A stretch of 64,000 nt of DNA from Diogma glabrata (taxonomy: Eukaryota; Arthropoda; Insecta; Diptera; Cylindrotomidae). The first letter of the stretch is position 1. Every line of letters starts with the position of its first letter. The position numbers and the translations under genes were made by a program. Below are positions 35,836-46,199 of the stretch, piece after piece. The notes under the pieces were generated by a model, which searched no databases, was not told where the DNA came from, and saw only the letters and a program-made list of their open reading frames with translations. Location: the NCBI GenBank assembly GCA_963693315.1, contig OY856187.1, forward strand, positions 385,563,461 through 385,627,460, given 5' to 3'.

Positions 35836-36253
35836 TAATTTATTGTGCCATAAATAATAATTTTACATGTTCAGTCGTTTTTACTGAGGTTTATCAGTAA
35901 AGAATTAGTTTAAGATAGTGAAGTATAATTTCTATTTTTGTTTTCGAAGTTGGGAAGTGGATCAATATGAGACGTATACAGAAAATATAAACAAAAAATG
36001 AATTGTGAGGAGGCAAAACATCATAATATCAAGTTCAAGCACCATAAAGTTAAGCCCCTATTTATGTCTATTAATACCTGTAAGGTTTGTTTCTTTCTTC
36101 TTTCTCTTTATTTTGTTTTTTGATATTGTAAATTTTTTTTCTATCACCGCCCACCTTGTGTTACTCCTTACGTTTATGATGACAGCAATTACTTCTCCTT
36201 TTTAATAGTTTTTCGGTTTTCCCAACTTTTGTTTAATAAGTTTAATGAGGTTT

Positions 36254-39240
36254 CTTTTTTTTTTTTTATTCAAAATTAGGCATGTTTAGTGTTAATTATA
36301 ATAAATTATAAGTTAACGTCTCTGAATATCCGAAGATACCATGCCAACTAGGGATAAGAATCGAATGCAAATTAAGTTTCTCTGAGAAATTTATGAACGC
36401 CAACTTTAAACCGCTGAGGATTAAAGTCATCTGGGAAAAGCCACGAAGGTAAGGTATTCCAAAGATGAGAAACTCTGTTGAAAAAGTCACGTTGGAAGGC
36501 TACAGTTCTACACCTACTTATTTGAACCGTATAAGGATGGGCCGCTAAAGTTGCTCTGGTGTGACGCGATAGGTTTGCAGAGTTAGGTAAAATCGATTTA
36601 ATCTCTTCCGAAGTTCGTTCATCCATAATATATTTGTAAAAAATAATCAAATCAGCAACATTTCTTCTGTGCTGCAAAGAATCAAGATGGTTAGTAAGAT
36701 TTGAGTTACCGATAAGTTTAATAGCTCTTCGCTATACAGAATCAAGGCAATTTAGACTACTCAAGTATTCTCCACCCCATATGTGAGAACAGTATTCCAT
36801 GCAGGGACGTATAAAAGATTTATAAACCAAAAGAAGCTGTTCGCTATTGAAAAACCTACGACATCGCCCCAAAAATCCTAACTTTTGAACAGCATTCTTA
36901 GCCAGATTAAAAACATGAGAATTCCACTTCATATTATTTTCAATCTCAACTCCTAGAAGTCTGACAGACTCATTCTCTAAAAGATTTTTGGAGCCAAACG
37001 TTAATGGAAAAGGATTGGGTGTCGTTATTCTAGAAAAATGACAAACCTGTGTTTTGCTTGTATTGAATTCAACACTGTTAGTAATACCCCAATCCATAAT
37101 TGTTTTAAGATCAGTGTTCAGCGAATCTATCAATTTTGATCTACAGTCACTAAGCGCTAAGGGTGTATATAATTTCGGTGCTTCATGAGACGCATGAAGC
37201 GTGCTATCATCAGCAAAACTATGTATAGGACGAACCGTAGAATCTAACAAATCATTAATATAGATAAGAAAAAGAGTAGGTGACAAAGCGGAACCCTGAG
37301 GAACTCCTGCATTAGTTGAAAAAGTATTCGATGACACACCATCTACATTGACCCGAAATTTTCGATCAGAAATAAAGCTCTGTGTCCAGGATATAAGTTG
37401 TTCATCTAAACCATAGGATCTCAATTTGCATATAAGGTTGTTATGCCATACTTTGTCAAATGCCTTGGAAATATCAAGAGCAACACCGAAAGTTTCTCCA
37501 AAGTTCTCAAGCGACTTATTCCAGACATGAGTGACAAAAGACAGCAAATCTCCCGTCGCTCTTCCCTTTCGAAATCCGTATTGTCTTTCATTAAGTAATT
37601 TCGAAGACTCTAAGAAGCTCATTAAATTAAAATTTACATATTTTTCAAATACTTTAGCAACAACTGATAAAATTGAAATGGGTCTGTAATTTGTAGGATC
37701 AGTCTTACTGCCCTTTTTTTAAACTGGCTGTACACTAACCATTTTCCATATTTCAGGAAAAATCCCTTTTTTATATGACAAATAGAAGATTTTAGTCAGG
37801 ATTGGGGCTAGCTCTCTAGCAAATGTTTTAAGTATAATTGGAGGAATAAAATCAGGGCCTGTTGACTTATTAGTATTAATTTGTAAAAGCATTTTTCGAA
37901 TAATGTTTTTACGAAAAATTATCCGTCTCATTTTATAAGATACTTTAGGAATAATTTTAGGTTGGAAATTAGGTTCTTTTAAAGTAGAATTTATAGAGAA
38001 ATAATGCCCAAGCAAATTAGCTTTCTCTTTTGGATCAATGACTGGTACATCTCTATCAACAAGAGGTGGTAGGGAAGATTTACAAAAATTGCTTTCGACA
38101 GCCTTTGCGGCTTTATAGAAATTGCGCGAGCCCGTTGGATGTTCAGCAAATTTAGATGCTTTTTTCCTATTAAATAGATGTTTCTCTTCATTTATTAGCT
38201 TTCGACATAAATTTCTCTCTTTTCGGTACTGACTAAGGTTTTCATCAGTTTTGTTTTGATTAAACTTTCGAAAAGCCTTTTTTTTATTTTTATAGCTTTT
38301 TTGCATTTATTCGAAAACCACAGATCAGCCTTTGGAATGATCTGTTTATTAGGAATAAATCTTCGCATACCATCAATTATAGTTTCAGTAAAATTTGACG
38401 CAGCTATGTTTGGGTCTTCGCCGGTAAGACAATAACGTTTCCAAGGAAACCATTTAAAATAACTTTTAAGCCCTTGCCAATCCGCAGCTTTGTAATCCCA
38501 AACATGACGAGGATTCGCTTTAAATGGTTTCGGAATTTGTATATTTAGTTGTGTGGAGATCAAATTATGATCTGAACCACCCAAAGGCTCTAAAATTTTA
38601 AATTGGACCAAGTGTGGATCGTTTGTCAAAAACAAATCTAGTAAATTGCTCTTTTGTCCAAGAATGTCAGGAACTCTGGTTGGTTGGTCTATTATCTGGG
38701 TAAAATTGTGATAAAGAGCAAATAACTCAGCCTGTTTACCAACCTCGTCAGTTTTAGAACTATGTGTAAGCCATTCTTGATTATGGACATTAAAATCCCC
38801 AAGAACTATAAATTTCGCATTAGGATACTCAACCAACCTATCTATCTTTTCAGATAGGTCATAAAATAAATTAGAGTTCTCAGGCGAATTAGGTGAACGA
38901 TAGAGTCCAAATGCAAACAGTGTTTTATTTGGACAACTACTTTTTAGTGACACCATATTGTGAAATTTTGTATTTAATTCAAATTTATTTAATCTCACAT
39001 ATGGTATAGTATCCCTAATATAAGCACAAACTCCGTGCTTAATGTAAAAAGAGGATTCAAGTTCATAATTGGGACAGATGTATCTACTTTTATCTAAGGT
39101 CACACCACGCGCACTGATAATCATTTCCGTTAAAAACAAAATATCAGGTTTGATATTCTCAAGATAAAGATGGACTGAATTAAGATTGACGTTCAATCCC
39201 CTTATATTCGCATAGCTAATTGATATTTTAGCCATTTAAT
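36254..39240 (-). mobile_element. CR1/Jockey-superfamily non-LTR element, copy 2 (ORF2 only)
   Basis: On the minus strand the element reads from an ORF2 ATG at 39235 to a poly(A) tail seen as a T-run at 36254-36267. No ORF1 is found upstream, so it is probably 5'-truncated. It shares its 3' UTR (CTCTGAATATCCGAAGATACC in plus orientation) and protein text with the older copy at 20.3-23.5 kb. It lies inside the putative CACTA-like element, so it inserted after that element. Confidence 0.85.
36372..39235 (-). pseudogene. CR1-like ORF2: endonuclease and reverse transcriptase, lightly broken
   Basis: Endonuclease ORF 39235-38195: SYANIRGLNVNLN, FLTEMII, YRSPNSPENSN, VLGDFNVHNQEW and LGGSDHNLIS, the family's catalytic set. 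A frame change within 38195-38306 leads to the linker/RT N-half (NKSTGPDFIPPIIL). A single in-frame stop at 37719 separates it from the RT core ORF 37622-36732 (YGFRKGRATGD, ALDISKAFDKVWH, GVPQGSALSPTLF, FADD at 37206-37217), and another stop at 36732 from the C-terminus ending at 36372 (SRCRTVAFQRDFFNRVSHLWN). One frameshift and two stops in ~950 codons. No RNase H domain, as expected for CR1-like elements. Confidence 0.85.
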
Positions 39241-39389
39241 TAAAAGCAAAAGTTTATTTAAACAGAACAACAATACAAAAACTAATAAGATCTAAATTGA
39301 CTATTTCAACAGCTGGACAACCTGAAACTAAGTCTAGGTTGACTGCTAAAATCGTCAATCCAAATCGTCAGTTTATATGAGAATCATAA

Positions 39390-39667
39390 ACTCTTGACGT
39401 AACACGCGCTGTCATACTGGCAGATCGCAGAGAGACTTCTTTGTCCGAACTGCGTACAAATGGAATAGTTTACCGGAACACTTAGTCTCAGGTGGCTTCA
39501 ACCCACAGATGTTTAAAAAAAGCGTTAATCTACACCTCAGAACGCCAGTTGTTGTGGGACCCAGGTCTAGACCTAGGTCTTAAAAGGTATTTATGTGTTG
39601 TTGTGACACATATTCTAAACCCTATTACACAACACATTTTATTAAAAAAAAAAAAAAAAAAAAAAAA
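39390..39667 (+). mobile_element. 5'-truncated non-LTR 3' end with poly(A) tail
   Basis: In plus frame from about 39431 the text reads RDFFVRTAYKWNSLPEHLV then FNPQMFKKSVNLHL, stop TAA at 39581. This is the typical C-terminus of a CR1/Jockey-like reverse transcriptase protein (compare RTVAFQRDFFNRVSHLWN in the neighbouring element). It is followed by a ~60-base 3' UTR and a 24-base A-run (39644-39667). It belongs to another family than its neighbour and points in the opposite direction. Confidence 0.7.
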
Positions 39668-41049
39668 CACAGACGAAGGAAACTATACAGAAAGTTAACT
39701 ATGAATTTTTACTGAATTACCAGTACTACAGAAAAATTATTAAAATAACTAAATTATACAAATAAATCAACCGAAAATTTAAGTAACAAAAACAAACTTA
39801 TCTTTGAATTGGAATTTGTTCGTAAACTGTTATTAATAAAATCCCTTATCCTTAAATATTAATTGAATTAATATAAATTGTTTCCAAACAATATTTTATT
39901 TTATTTTGTAAACAAAATTGGTTTGCAAAACTTCTTGTAGTGTTCCACTCCTATGATGTTTTTATCAAAAAAAATCTTACAATTGAAACTTGCAATTAAA
40001 GATGAGTAGTATCACGTCGGGTGGTAACCAATTATATAGCTGGTTTAAATGCTATATTATATTTTGCTGCGTGTTCACCGTTGTTCCACCAGGATGCGTG
40101 TAGTTGGACAAAATTATTTGTTTCCTATTCTGCCAGAAAAAAATGCACTGAAAAACAAAAGGATGAGATCCACAAATTGTTAATATATCAACTTCGTCTC
40201 TTGATTGAGATACGGATCCATCTTTAATGATCTGATGATTTCGATATGATTTTTAATGCAAACTCTTTGTGCGTTTCTCTTTCAGTAACACAAAAAACTT
40301 TTCCAAATACTCCACGTACTACAGTAGTATTATTCACAAATTTGTTATCAATATTACTATTATCAACTTTAAAATGTGGTAAAAATATTGATTAAATGTA
40401 TGGTACAGGCTAGCATGTTTTTTGATGAATTTAAAGGATCTGACAGTGTGACGTCATTCCATTTGTGTCGAGATACACGACTCTAAGGTCTACTATTTTG
40501 GCTATACGCTCTTTGAGACCCAACACGATTGCTAGAGTTCAAAATATTGGTTGTATAACTAATTAAAGAAAACTGACTATTATATTTTAGTTATTCTTGA
40601 GTTTCTACTTTAATTTTATTATTTTCAATAGTTGAGATTTTGGTATTTTTATTAATCAAATTTCACATTAATAATTAACATTTTATATACGTGTTTTTGA
40701 AAAAAACAATTAATAATATAAGTAGATAATTTTCTTTTTAAGTAGATAATTGTCGTATGATTAGTTGCAAATAAAATCTCTCTGAGGATAAATTTAATTT
40801 CAAACATTCAAGTGAAAATATTCATTAAAAAAGAAAAATATTACAAAAATAAATTTTAAATCGTGTAATAATAATCCTTTTATTGACTTTAAACTTTATA
40901 ATACAGTTGTATACATTTAATAATTTACTGAGATCAGCTTTTAATAGTAAGCTTTACAGCAGATGAAATTAATTATTATGAGTATTGCGAAAAATAAATG
41001 AAGAAAGAATGTTTATATATTCAAATGCAGTTCAGTCTGCTTAGTAACT
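39668..41049. other. AT-rich spacer, no gene recognised
   Basis: Short ORFs only (for example 40021-40227). If the 35305-46199 element is real, this is part of its original interior. No transposase motif was seen. Confidence 0.45.
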
Positions 41050-41111
41050 AATAAAAAACTTATATTTACCTAACCTACTTAAATCTAAACTTAAAAGCTA
41101 CGTTGCAAAAA

Positions 41112-43769
41112 TTAAGCGGTAGTAAAGCTAATTGCATTTATTAATTCATTTTCAATACAATTTAATTTATTTATATATCTATCATTAGCTTCTCTAGCAA
41201 CTACATTGACAAGCTTTATATTTAATTCGTTGTGCAGTCTTAAAGTGCTATAACGTCTAGGGCGTTTATGTATAGTTTTTAGAAATTTGTTTTGAATTAT
41301 TTGAAATTTCTTTTTATGACACAAAGCAATGTCCCACCAAATTGGCGCACCATAAAGTATGATATTAAGAATCACACACTTGTAAATTAGTGTCTTATTA
41401 TGACTATTCAGTTTACTATTTCTGTTGAGTAGAGGATATAGACTTTTGAACAGTGCATTACATTTTTGTTGTATTTGAGTGACGTGTGTCTTAAATGTTA
41501 ATGATTTATCCAAATAAATTCCTAAATATTTAGTTGAAGCTTTCCATTCCAAAGAAGAGTTTTGAATCAGAAAGGGTTGTTGTGGAAGTTTACGGGATGC
41601 TCTGCACCTAGTAAAATAAATAGCTTCACATTTTGATATGTTAATACTAAGTTTCCAGTTTTTAAAAAATTCGAGAATTTTAGTGAGGTACAATTGAAGC
41701 TTATTGATAATAGATACCGCCAGCTCATCTGACATAAATATTGCAGTGTCATCAGCAAATAATGATAATTTACATTCACTATCTCTTGGAATATCATTGA
41801 TGAATAAACAAAAAAGCAAAGGACGCAATACGGCACCTTGAGGAACCCCAGCTGGAATGCTAAGTATAGAGGACATGGAATCAAAAATCTGGACAAAAAA
41901 TGTTCCATCAGTTAAGAACGATTTTATGATTTTAATTAAAAATATTGGAAATCCATATATAAATAATTTATAGCAGACTGCGTCTTGCCAAACTTTATCA
42001 AAGGCTCGTTCAAGGTCTAATAATATCATTCCAGTAGATTTTAGCGAAGATCTATTAGATTTAATATGATTGACTACACGATGGATTTGATGAACTGTAG
42101 AGTGCCCAGATCTAAAACCAAATTGCTCGTTTATAATTATTTGATTGTCAGTTATGAACTCTTCCATTCTTCTTTTGATAATCTGCTCAAAGAGTTTTCC
42201 CAATGTACAAAGAAGACTAATAGGTCTGTAGCTTGTAGCAAGAGTAGGGTCTTTGCCAGGCTTTAAAACAGGGGTAATCTTAGCTTTTTTCCATTGAATT
42301 GGGAAATAGCCTAGGTTCAAGCAGTACCCGAATATTATCTTAAGAAAATGGATTCCACTTTCAGGAAGATTTTTAAGTAAAATAAATGGAATATTATCTA
42401 CACCTGGAGCTTTGAGCCTTGGAAGGAATTTCAAAATATCAGAAATTTCAGAAGGGCGAATTTCAGGAATTGTAGCATTGTTATCCAAAGTATTGAAATT
42501 AGTGCAAAATTTATTCACTTGTTCTTCAATTACAATATTGGAGTTTGGAATTTGATGAGCGTCAAGGAAGACATCAGCCAATACTTGTGCCTTTTCTGTA
42601 TTTAAGAAAATTCGATTTCCAGTGTTGGGAGTAACTAATGGTGGAATGGACTTGCGATGGTTTTTAAAATGTTTAGTTGTTTTCCAGAAGATTTTTGAAC
42701 CAATATCCAAGCATTCAAGCTTCGTTTGCCATTTTTGATTATAAAGAATATTTATATGATATTTAATAATTCTATTTAGCAAGTTTATTGAGGTTTTAAT
42801 GTGAGCAAGGCGACTTCTGAGGTAAGATCTTCTAAGCGAATTTCGGTGTCTGATAAAACTTAACACTTGATCAGATAATAACAATTTATCAGTTGGAAGA
42901 ACAGGCACAAGCGGTACGGATAGCTCACGAGCTGAAGAAATGGATGCTGTCAAAAAATCGACTGCAACGTTGACATCTGAAATAGTATGAATTGAACTTA
43001 AATTGAAATTTTCAATTTCAGATGAAATATGATTCTGATAAATGCTCCAATTAGCATTTTTATAGTTAAAGTATTTACGATGGCAATGATCTACTTGATT
43101 ATTAAATACTATTGAACAGAGGACTGGAAGATGATCGGAGCAGAGTGCTTGAATGGTGTTAACTTCGGATATCAACTGAGGGTTGTTTGTTAAAAATATA
43201 TCAATAATACTAGGGACTCCAGCAGGACTATAGTGGGTAGGATCTTGGGGAGCGATAACAACACAATCAGAGTTAATAGAATAATCATATAAAGTTCGAC
43301 CACCGCGGTTAGTTCTAGGACAAAACCAGTTAGGATGCTTACAATTTAAATCACCACCAATTAGGTAAGGAATATTACCACTACAAATTTTTATAAAATC
43401 ATTTCTGAGATGCTCAGAATTCGAATATGAACAATATACAGAAAATATTTTAAGTTGATTATTATCACTACTTATTATATTAATACCCAGGGATTCTATA
43501 CAATTTAATTTAAGGTCAGGAAGAAGCGAATGTTTAATGCAATCTTTTATAAGAATACCAACACCACCCCTGCGAAGATTTTCTCTATCATTACGATAAA
43601 AGCGAAAATTAGGAATCGAAAATGAAATAGAAGGCTTTAAATGCGTTTCACTAATAAGTAATATATCAATAATAAAATTATCTAAAAACTGAATTACCTC
43701 AAATTTTTTATTTTTTATACCGTACGCGTTCCACACACAAATTTTTAAAGAATTATGGATAACAGACAT
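41112..43769 (-). CDS. Jockey ORF2: AP endonuclease and reverse transcriptase, open 885 codons
   Basis: The open frame is longer (from 43976), but the first 69 codons overlap ORF1 and have no family resemblance. The ATG at 43769 (MSVIHNSLKICVWNAYGI) starts exactly where endonuclease homology begins and overlaps the ORF1 stop by 17 bases, so I choose it; 885 codons is normal for Jockey. Endonuclease motifs: NAYGI, ISETHLKP, GGDLNCKHPNW, SDHLPVLCS. Reverse transcriptase: APGVDNIPFILLK, SYRPISLLCTLGK, LLDLERAFDKVWQ, GVPQGAVLRPLLF (an R replaces the more usual S/A), FADD at 41748-41759. No stop or shift: the most complete non-LTR coding region in the window and possibly still functional in trans. 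Confidence 0.88.
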   Translation of the reverse strand: MSVIHNSLKICVWNAYGIKNKKFEVIQFLDNFIIDILLISETHLKPSISFSIPNFRFYRNDRENLRRGGVGILIKDCIKHSLLPDLKLNCIESLGINIISSDNNQLKIFSVYCSYSNSEHLRNDFIKICSGNIPYLIGGDLNCKHPNWFCPRTNRGGRTLYDYSINSDCVVIAPQDPTHYSPAGVPSIIDIFLTNNPQLISEVNTIQALCSDHLPVLCSIVFNNQVDHCHRKYFNYKNANWSIYQNHISSEIENFNLSSIHTISDVNVAVDFLTASISSARELSVPLVPVLPTDKLLLSDQVLSFIRHRNSLRRSYLRSRLAHIKTSINLLNRIIKYHINILYNQKWQTKLECLDIGSKIFWKTTKHFKNHRKSIPPLVTPNTGNRIFLNTEKAQVLADVFLDAHQIPNSNIVIEEQVNKFCTNFNTLDNNATIPEIRPSEISDILKFLPRLKAPGVDNIPFILLKNLPESGIHFLKIIFGYCLNLGYFPIQWKKAKITPVLKPGKDPTLATSYRPISLLCTLGKLFEQIIKRRMEEFITDNQIIINEQFGFRSGHSTVHQIHRVVNHIKSNRSSLKSTGMILLDLERAFDKVWQDAVCYKLFIYGFPIFLIKIIKSFLTDGTFFVQIFDSMSSILSIPAGVPQGAVLRPLLFCLFINDIPRDSECKLSLFADDTAIFMSDELAVSIINKLQLYLTKILEFFKNWKLSINISKCEAIYFTRCRASRKLPQQPFLIQNSSLEWKASTKYLGIYLDKSLTFKTHVTQIQQKCNALFKSLYPLLNRNSKLNSHNKTLIYKCVILNIILYGAPIWWDIALCHKKKFQIIQNKFLKTIHKRPRRYSTLRLHNELNIKLVNVVAREANDRYINKLNCIENELINAISFTTA

Positions 43770-44933
43770 ATTTAATAGCAATATTAGCCATAACCTCAAA
43801 TTGTTCTTCTTTGGAATGGCACCCCCGAAGTCCTGAAACAAGTTCTTTGAGAATTTGTAATAACTCATGTGGTGCAAACAAATCATTTGTGCTATCTGAA
43901 TTAATATTAATTGAATTTTGATGATTGATTGCATTTGTTTGAACCACTGTACTGAACTGCATTTTTTTGTTAACAAAATTATTATTATTATTATTATTAT
44001 TAAAATTTTTATTGTTGTTTTGATGAGGTATTGAAGAAATAATAGGAAAATCCTGTTGTTGAAATGAAAACGTTGGTTGATTTGAAGGTCGACTCAACTT
44101 ATTTTTTAGATTCAGATGATTTTTTATTTGAATGTATTTTTCTCTTTCTGGACAAATTATAGAGTTAGATGTATGATTTCCACTACAATTACAGCAAACA
44201 TGTTTAGTAATATCGTTTTGCAAAGGACACTCCATATCATCAATATGTTCATCTCCACCACAGAAATTACATTTTGGCTTCATGTAGCATGCGTTCGCTC
44301 CATGACCATACATTTTACATTTATAACATTGAAGAGGACCTTTGCTGGTGGATCGACAAATCTCCCATCTGCACACTGTGTTATTAACAAATCTAATATT
44401 TTTTAGTTGGTTCAGAGACATTGATCCCTTTTTGAAAGCAACAAAATAAAGGGCATCTTCACTGTTTCGACGATATTTTTTAGGAATAGTTTTCCAAACA
44501 TTAACTGGACTCAGGCCACTATTCTCAAGGCTTTTCTTGTCTTCATTTGTATCCATATCATGGAGCCCGCATAGTACAAATTGTCATATTCTTTTAATTT
44601 AGTAAAAATTTTGTTATACTCTGATAGGCTATATGTAAGTATTTTTATGCCAATTGACATGATTTGTATATTATATTTTGAAATATTTAGTTCCTTCATA
44701 GTTTTATGAATCTCCGTTGAGGAAGATTTTGTAATTATTGGAGGAATTTTTTCTACCTGTTTTCTAGCATTTTGACCAGACGGAGAACTAGTTTGCGGTT
44801 TTTTGGCATATTTTGATAAATTAACGTTAGGTGGTAAACCTGCATACCTGTTTACTGTTGGGATATCACTCATTTTAATGCCTTGACTCATCTGCTTAAT
44901 GCTGCTGAGCGAGCTCCTAGGGAGGCTACGCAT
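43753..44933 (-). pseudogene. Jockey ORF1 (Gag-like, three Cys/His knuckles), one frameshift
   Basis: The N-terminal ORF (44933-44511) contains SDIPTVNRYAGLPPN and KEYDNLYYAG. The frame changes close to 44555, and the rest continues from MDTNEDKKSLENSG in ORF 44556-43753. That part carries the zinc-knuckle array CYKCKMYGHGANAC, CNFCGGDEHIDDMEC and CCNCSGNHTSNSIIC, then an Asn run coded by an ATT-type microsatellite (about 43979-44003). The protein binds element RNA and directs it to the nucleus. ATGs at codons 1, 15 and 21 are all possible starts; codon 15 or 21 gives a start closer to the family's usual short N-terminus. Confidence 0.8.
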
Positions 44934-45384
44934 CTGGCGACTTTAGTTCTTTTATTTGTGAGAATCCACACACAATTATCACAAAACAATCAATTTATAT
45001 TTCAAGGTTTAACTTTAATTTGATTTGAATTTATAACTAACAACAAATCCAAACAAAAAATAAAACACAGTTAGAAATTTCATTTTAATATTGAAAAATT
45101 TGATTATAACTTGATAATTTGATGTTTACTTCGCAAACACCGAATATCGAATCCTTCAAATCGTGTATTATTTTTAAAAATCAATAAATCAATAGTGATA
45201 GATGCCTTGTAATGCAACATAAATTGTTAGTAAAGTGTAAAGTCAAGTTTATTTAAGAGGCGTCGTCAAGAAGTTTCAAGTGTAAAAATAGCCCAAATTC
45301 ATTTTGTTTTATTTGTGGAAGTTACGTAATATATCTGCTAAAAGAATCACCCCATTTATAAGAACTGCCTATCTTCATTACTAA

Positions 45385-45600
45385 CTGATATTTTCCAACT
45401 CCCAAACATAAAATAAATCCGAGGTGGGAGGAGCTAGATCATGTCAAAAACCTTTACCAAAAAAATCCCAATTTCGAGAAAAATCATATACAAATAAAAT
45501 ACAACTTTTGTCAAAAAAAAGACATTTCATTATCTACTTACTGATATTTTTCAACTCCTAAAATAACTCCGAGGTGGGAGGAGTTAGATCTACTATGAAA
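45385..45600 (+). repeat. ~150-bp imperfect tandem duplication with GAGGTGGGAGGAG
   Basis: The block CTGATATTTTCCAACTCC plus AAATCCGAGGTGGGAGGAG plus GCTAGATC (45385-45445) recurs as CTGATATTTTTCAACTCC plus TCCGAGGTGGGAGGAG plus TTAGATC (45540-45595). It lies just inside the right inverted repeat and may be a subterminal repeat of that element. Confidence 0.8.
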
Positions 45601-45654
45601 ACAACTTATATATAAATCATTTATGTTGCAGAATTTAAATTATTCTTATAGTTA

Positions 45655-46199
45655 AATTCTTTTTCCAAATTTTAAGCTTTGAATTTCTTTTCAATAACTT
45701 TCAATAACAATAAGTTTTCAATAACTTGGTGCAAACTGCACCAATATTCGTGTAGTTTAGCTCAAAAGAAAGAAAGTTGAAGTTACTATAGACTCCAAGA
45801 AATTAAAAAAATTAGTGTCTTTGCTCAAAATTTATGATGTTGAAAATGGAAATTTTTTAAAAAAACTTGAATTTTTCGTATTTTTTCAACTTTTTTCGAC
45901 TGTAACTTAAAGAATCTTTAATGGATTGTTACAAAATATTGCTCAAAATGTTTGTTGGCATATTTTCTATGCACATGTTTCATTAATATTTTTAATTTGT
46001 TTGGTTTGTAAAATATGAGACCCAAAAACCGAAACAACATTTTTGATCACCGAAAAAATTGGTTTTTCGTGAATATCTCAAAAACAAGAGCTAACAAAAA
46101 AAAATGAATATTATATTCGTATTCAGGAGGTCCAAATCTATAAGAAAAGTTGGGTTTTATTCAGGGAGACAAAAAAAGTTCAAAATTTGTAAACTAGTG
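45655..46199 (-). repeat. Right inverted repeat (pairs with 35305-35835)
   Basis: Inverse-complement copy of the left repeat; landmarks in plus orientation are GGTGCAAACTGCACC, CAACTTTTTTCGACTGTAA, TGAGACCCAAAAACCGAAA, and AAGTTGGGTTTTATTC, ending TTGTAAACTAGTG. Identity by eye is high in the outer 450 bases, with scattered substitutions and indels. Confidence 0.9.

Larger units (their letters stand above)
41050..44950 (-). mobile_element. Nearly intact Jockey-clade non-LTR retrotransposon
   Basis: Minus-strand element with ORF1 (44933 to 43753, one frame change) and an open ORF2 (43769 to 41112) overlapping ORF1's end, the classical Jockey arrangement. No RNase H. The 5' end is probably close to 44950, since little precedes the first ATG, and the 3' UTR runs past 41112 to about 41050; neither boundary nor target duplication was fixed. 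It lies within the putative CACTA-like element. Confidence 0.88.
35305..46199. mobile_element. Candidate large CACTA-like element with ~0.5-kb inverted ends, host to nested insertions
   Basis: The left end begins CACTAGTTTACAA (35305) and the right end closes with TTGTAAACTAGTG (46199). The two ~500-base ends are inverted copies of each other. The three bases just outside are TAA on both sides, as expected for the 3-bp target duplication of CACTA-type transposons. Sequence between the ends that is not later insertion (35836-36253, 39240-39390, 39670-41050, 44950-45655) has no transposase I can recognise, so it would be non-autonomous or gutted. Alternative: two independent copies of a shorter repeat in opposite orientation. 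Confidence 0.45.

Noticed and set aside
36005..36205. Hydrophobic 66-codon ORF
   Set aside because: Short, Phe/Leu-rich, immediately next to the poly(A) end of a retrotransposon, no conserved motif.
43770..43976. N-terminal 69-codon extension of the Jockey ORF2
   Set aside because: It overlaps the ORF1 coding sequence in another frame and shows no endonuclease homology; homology begins at the ATG at 43769.
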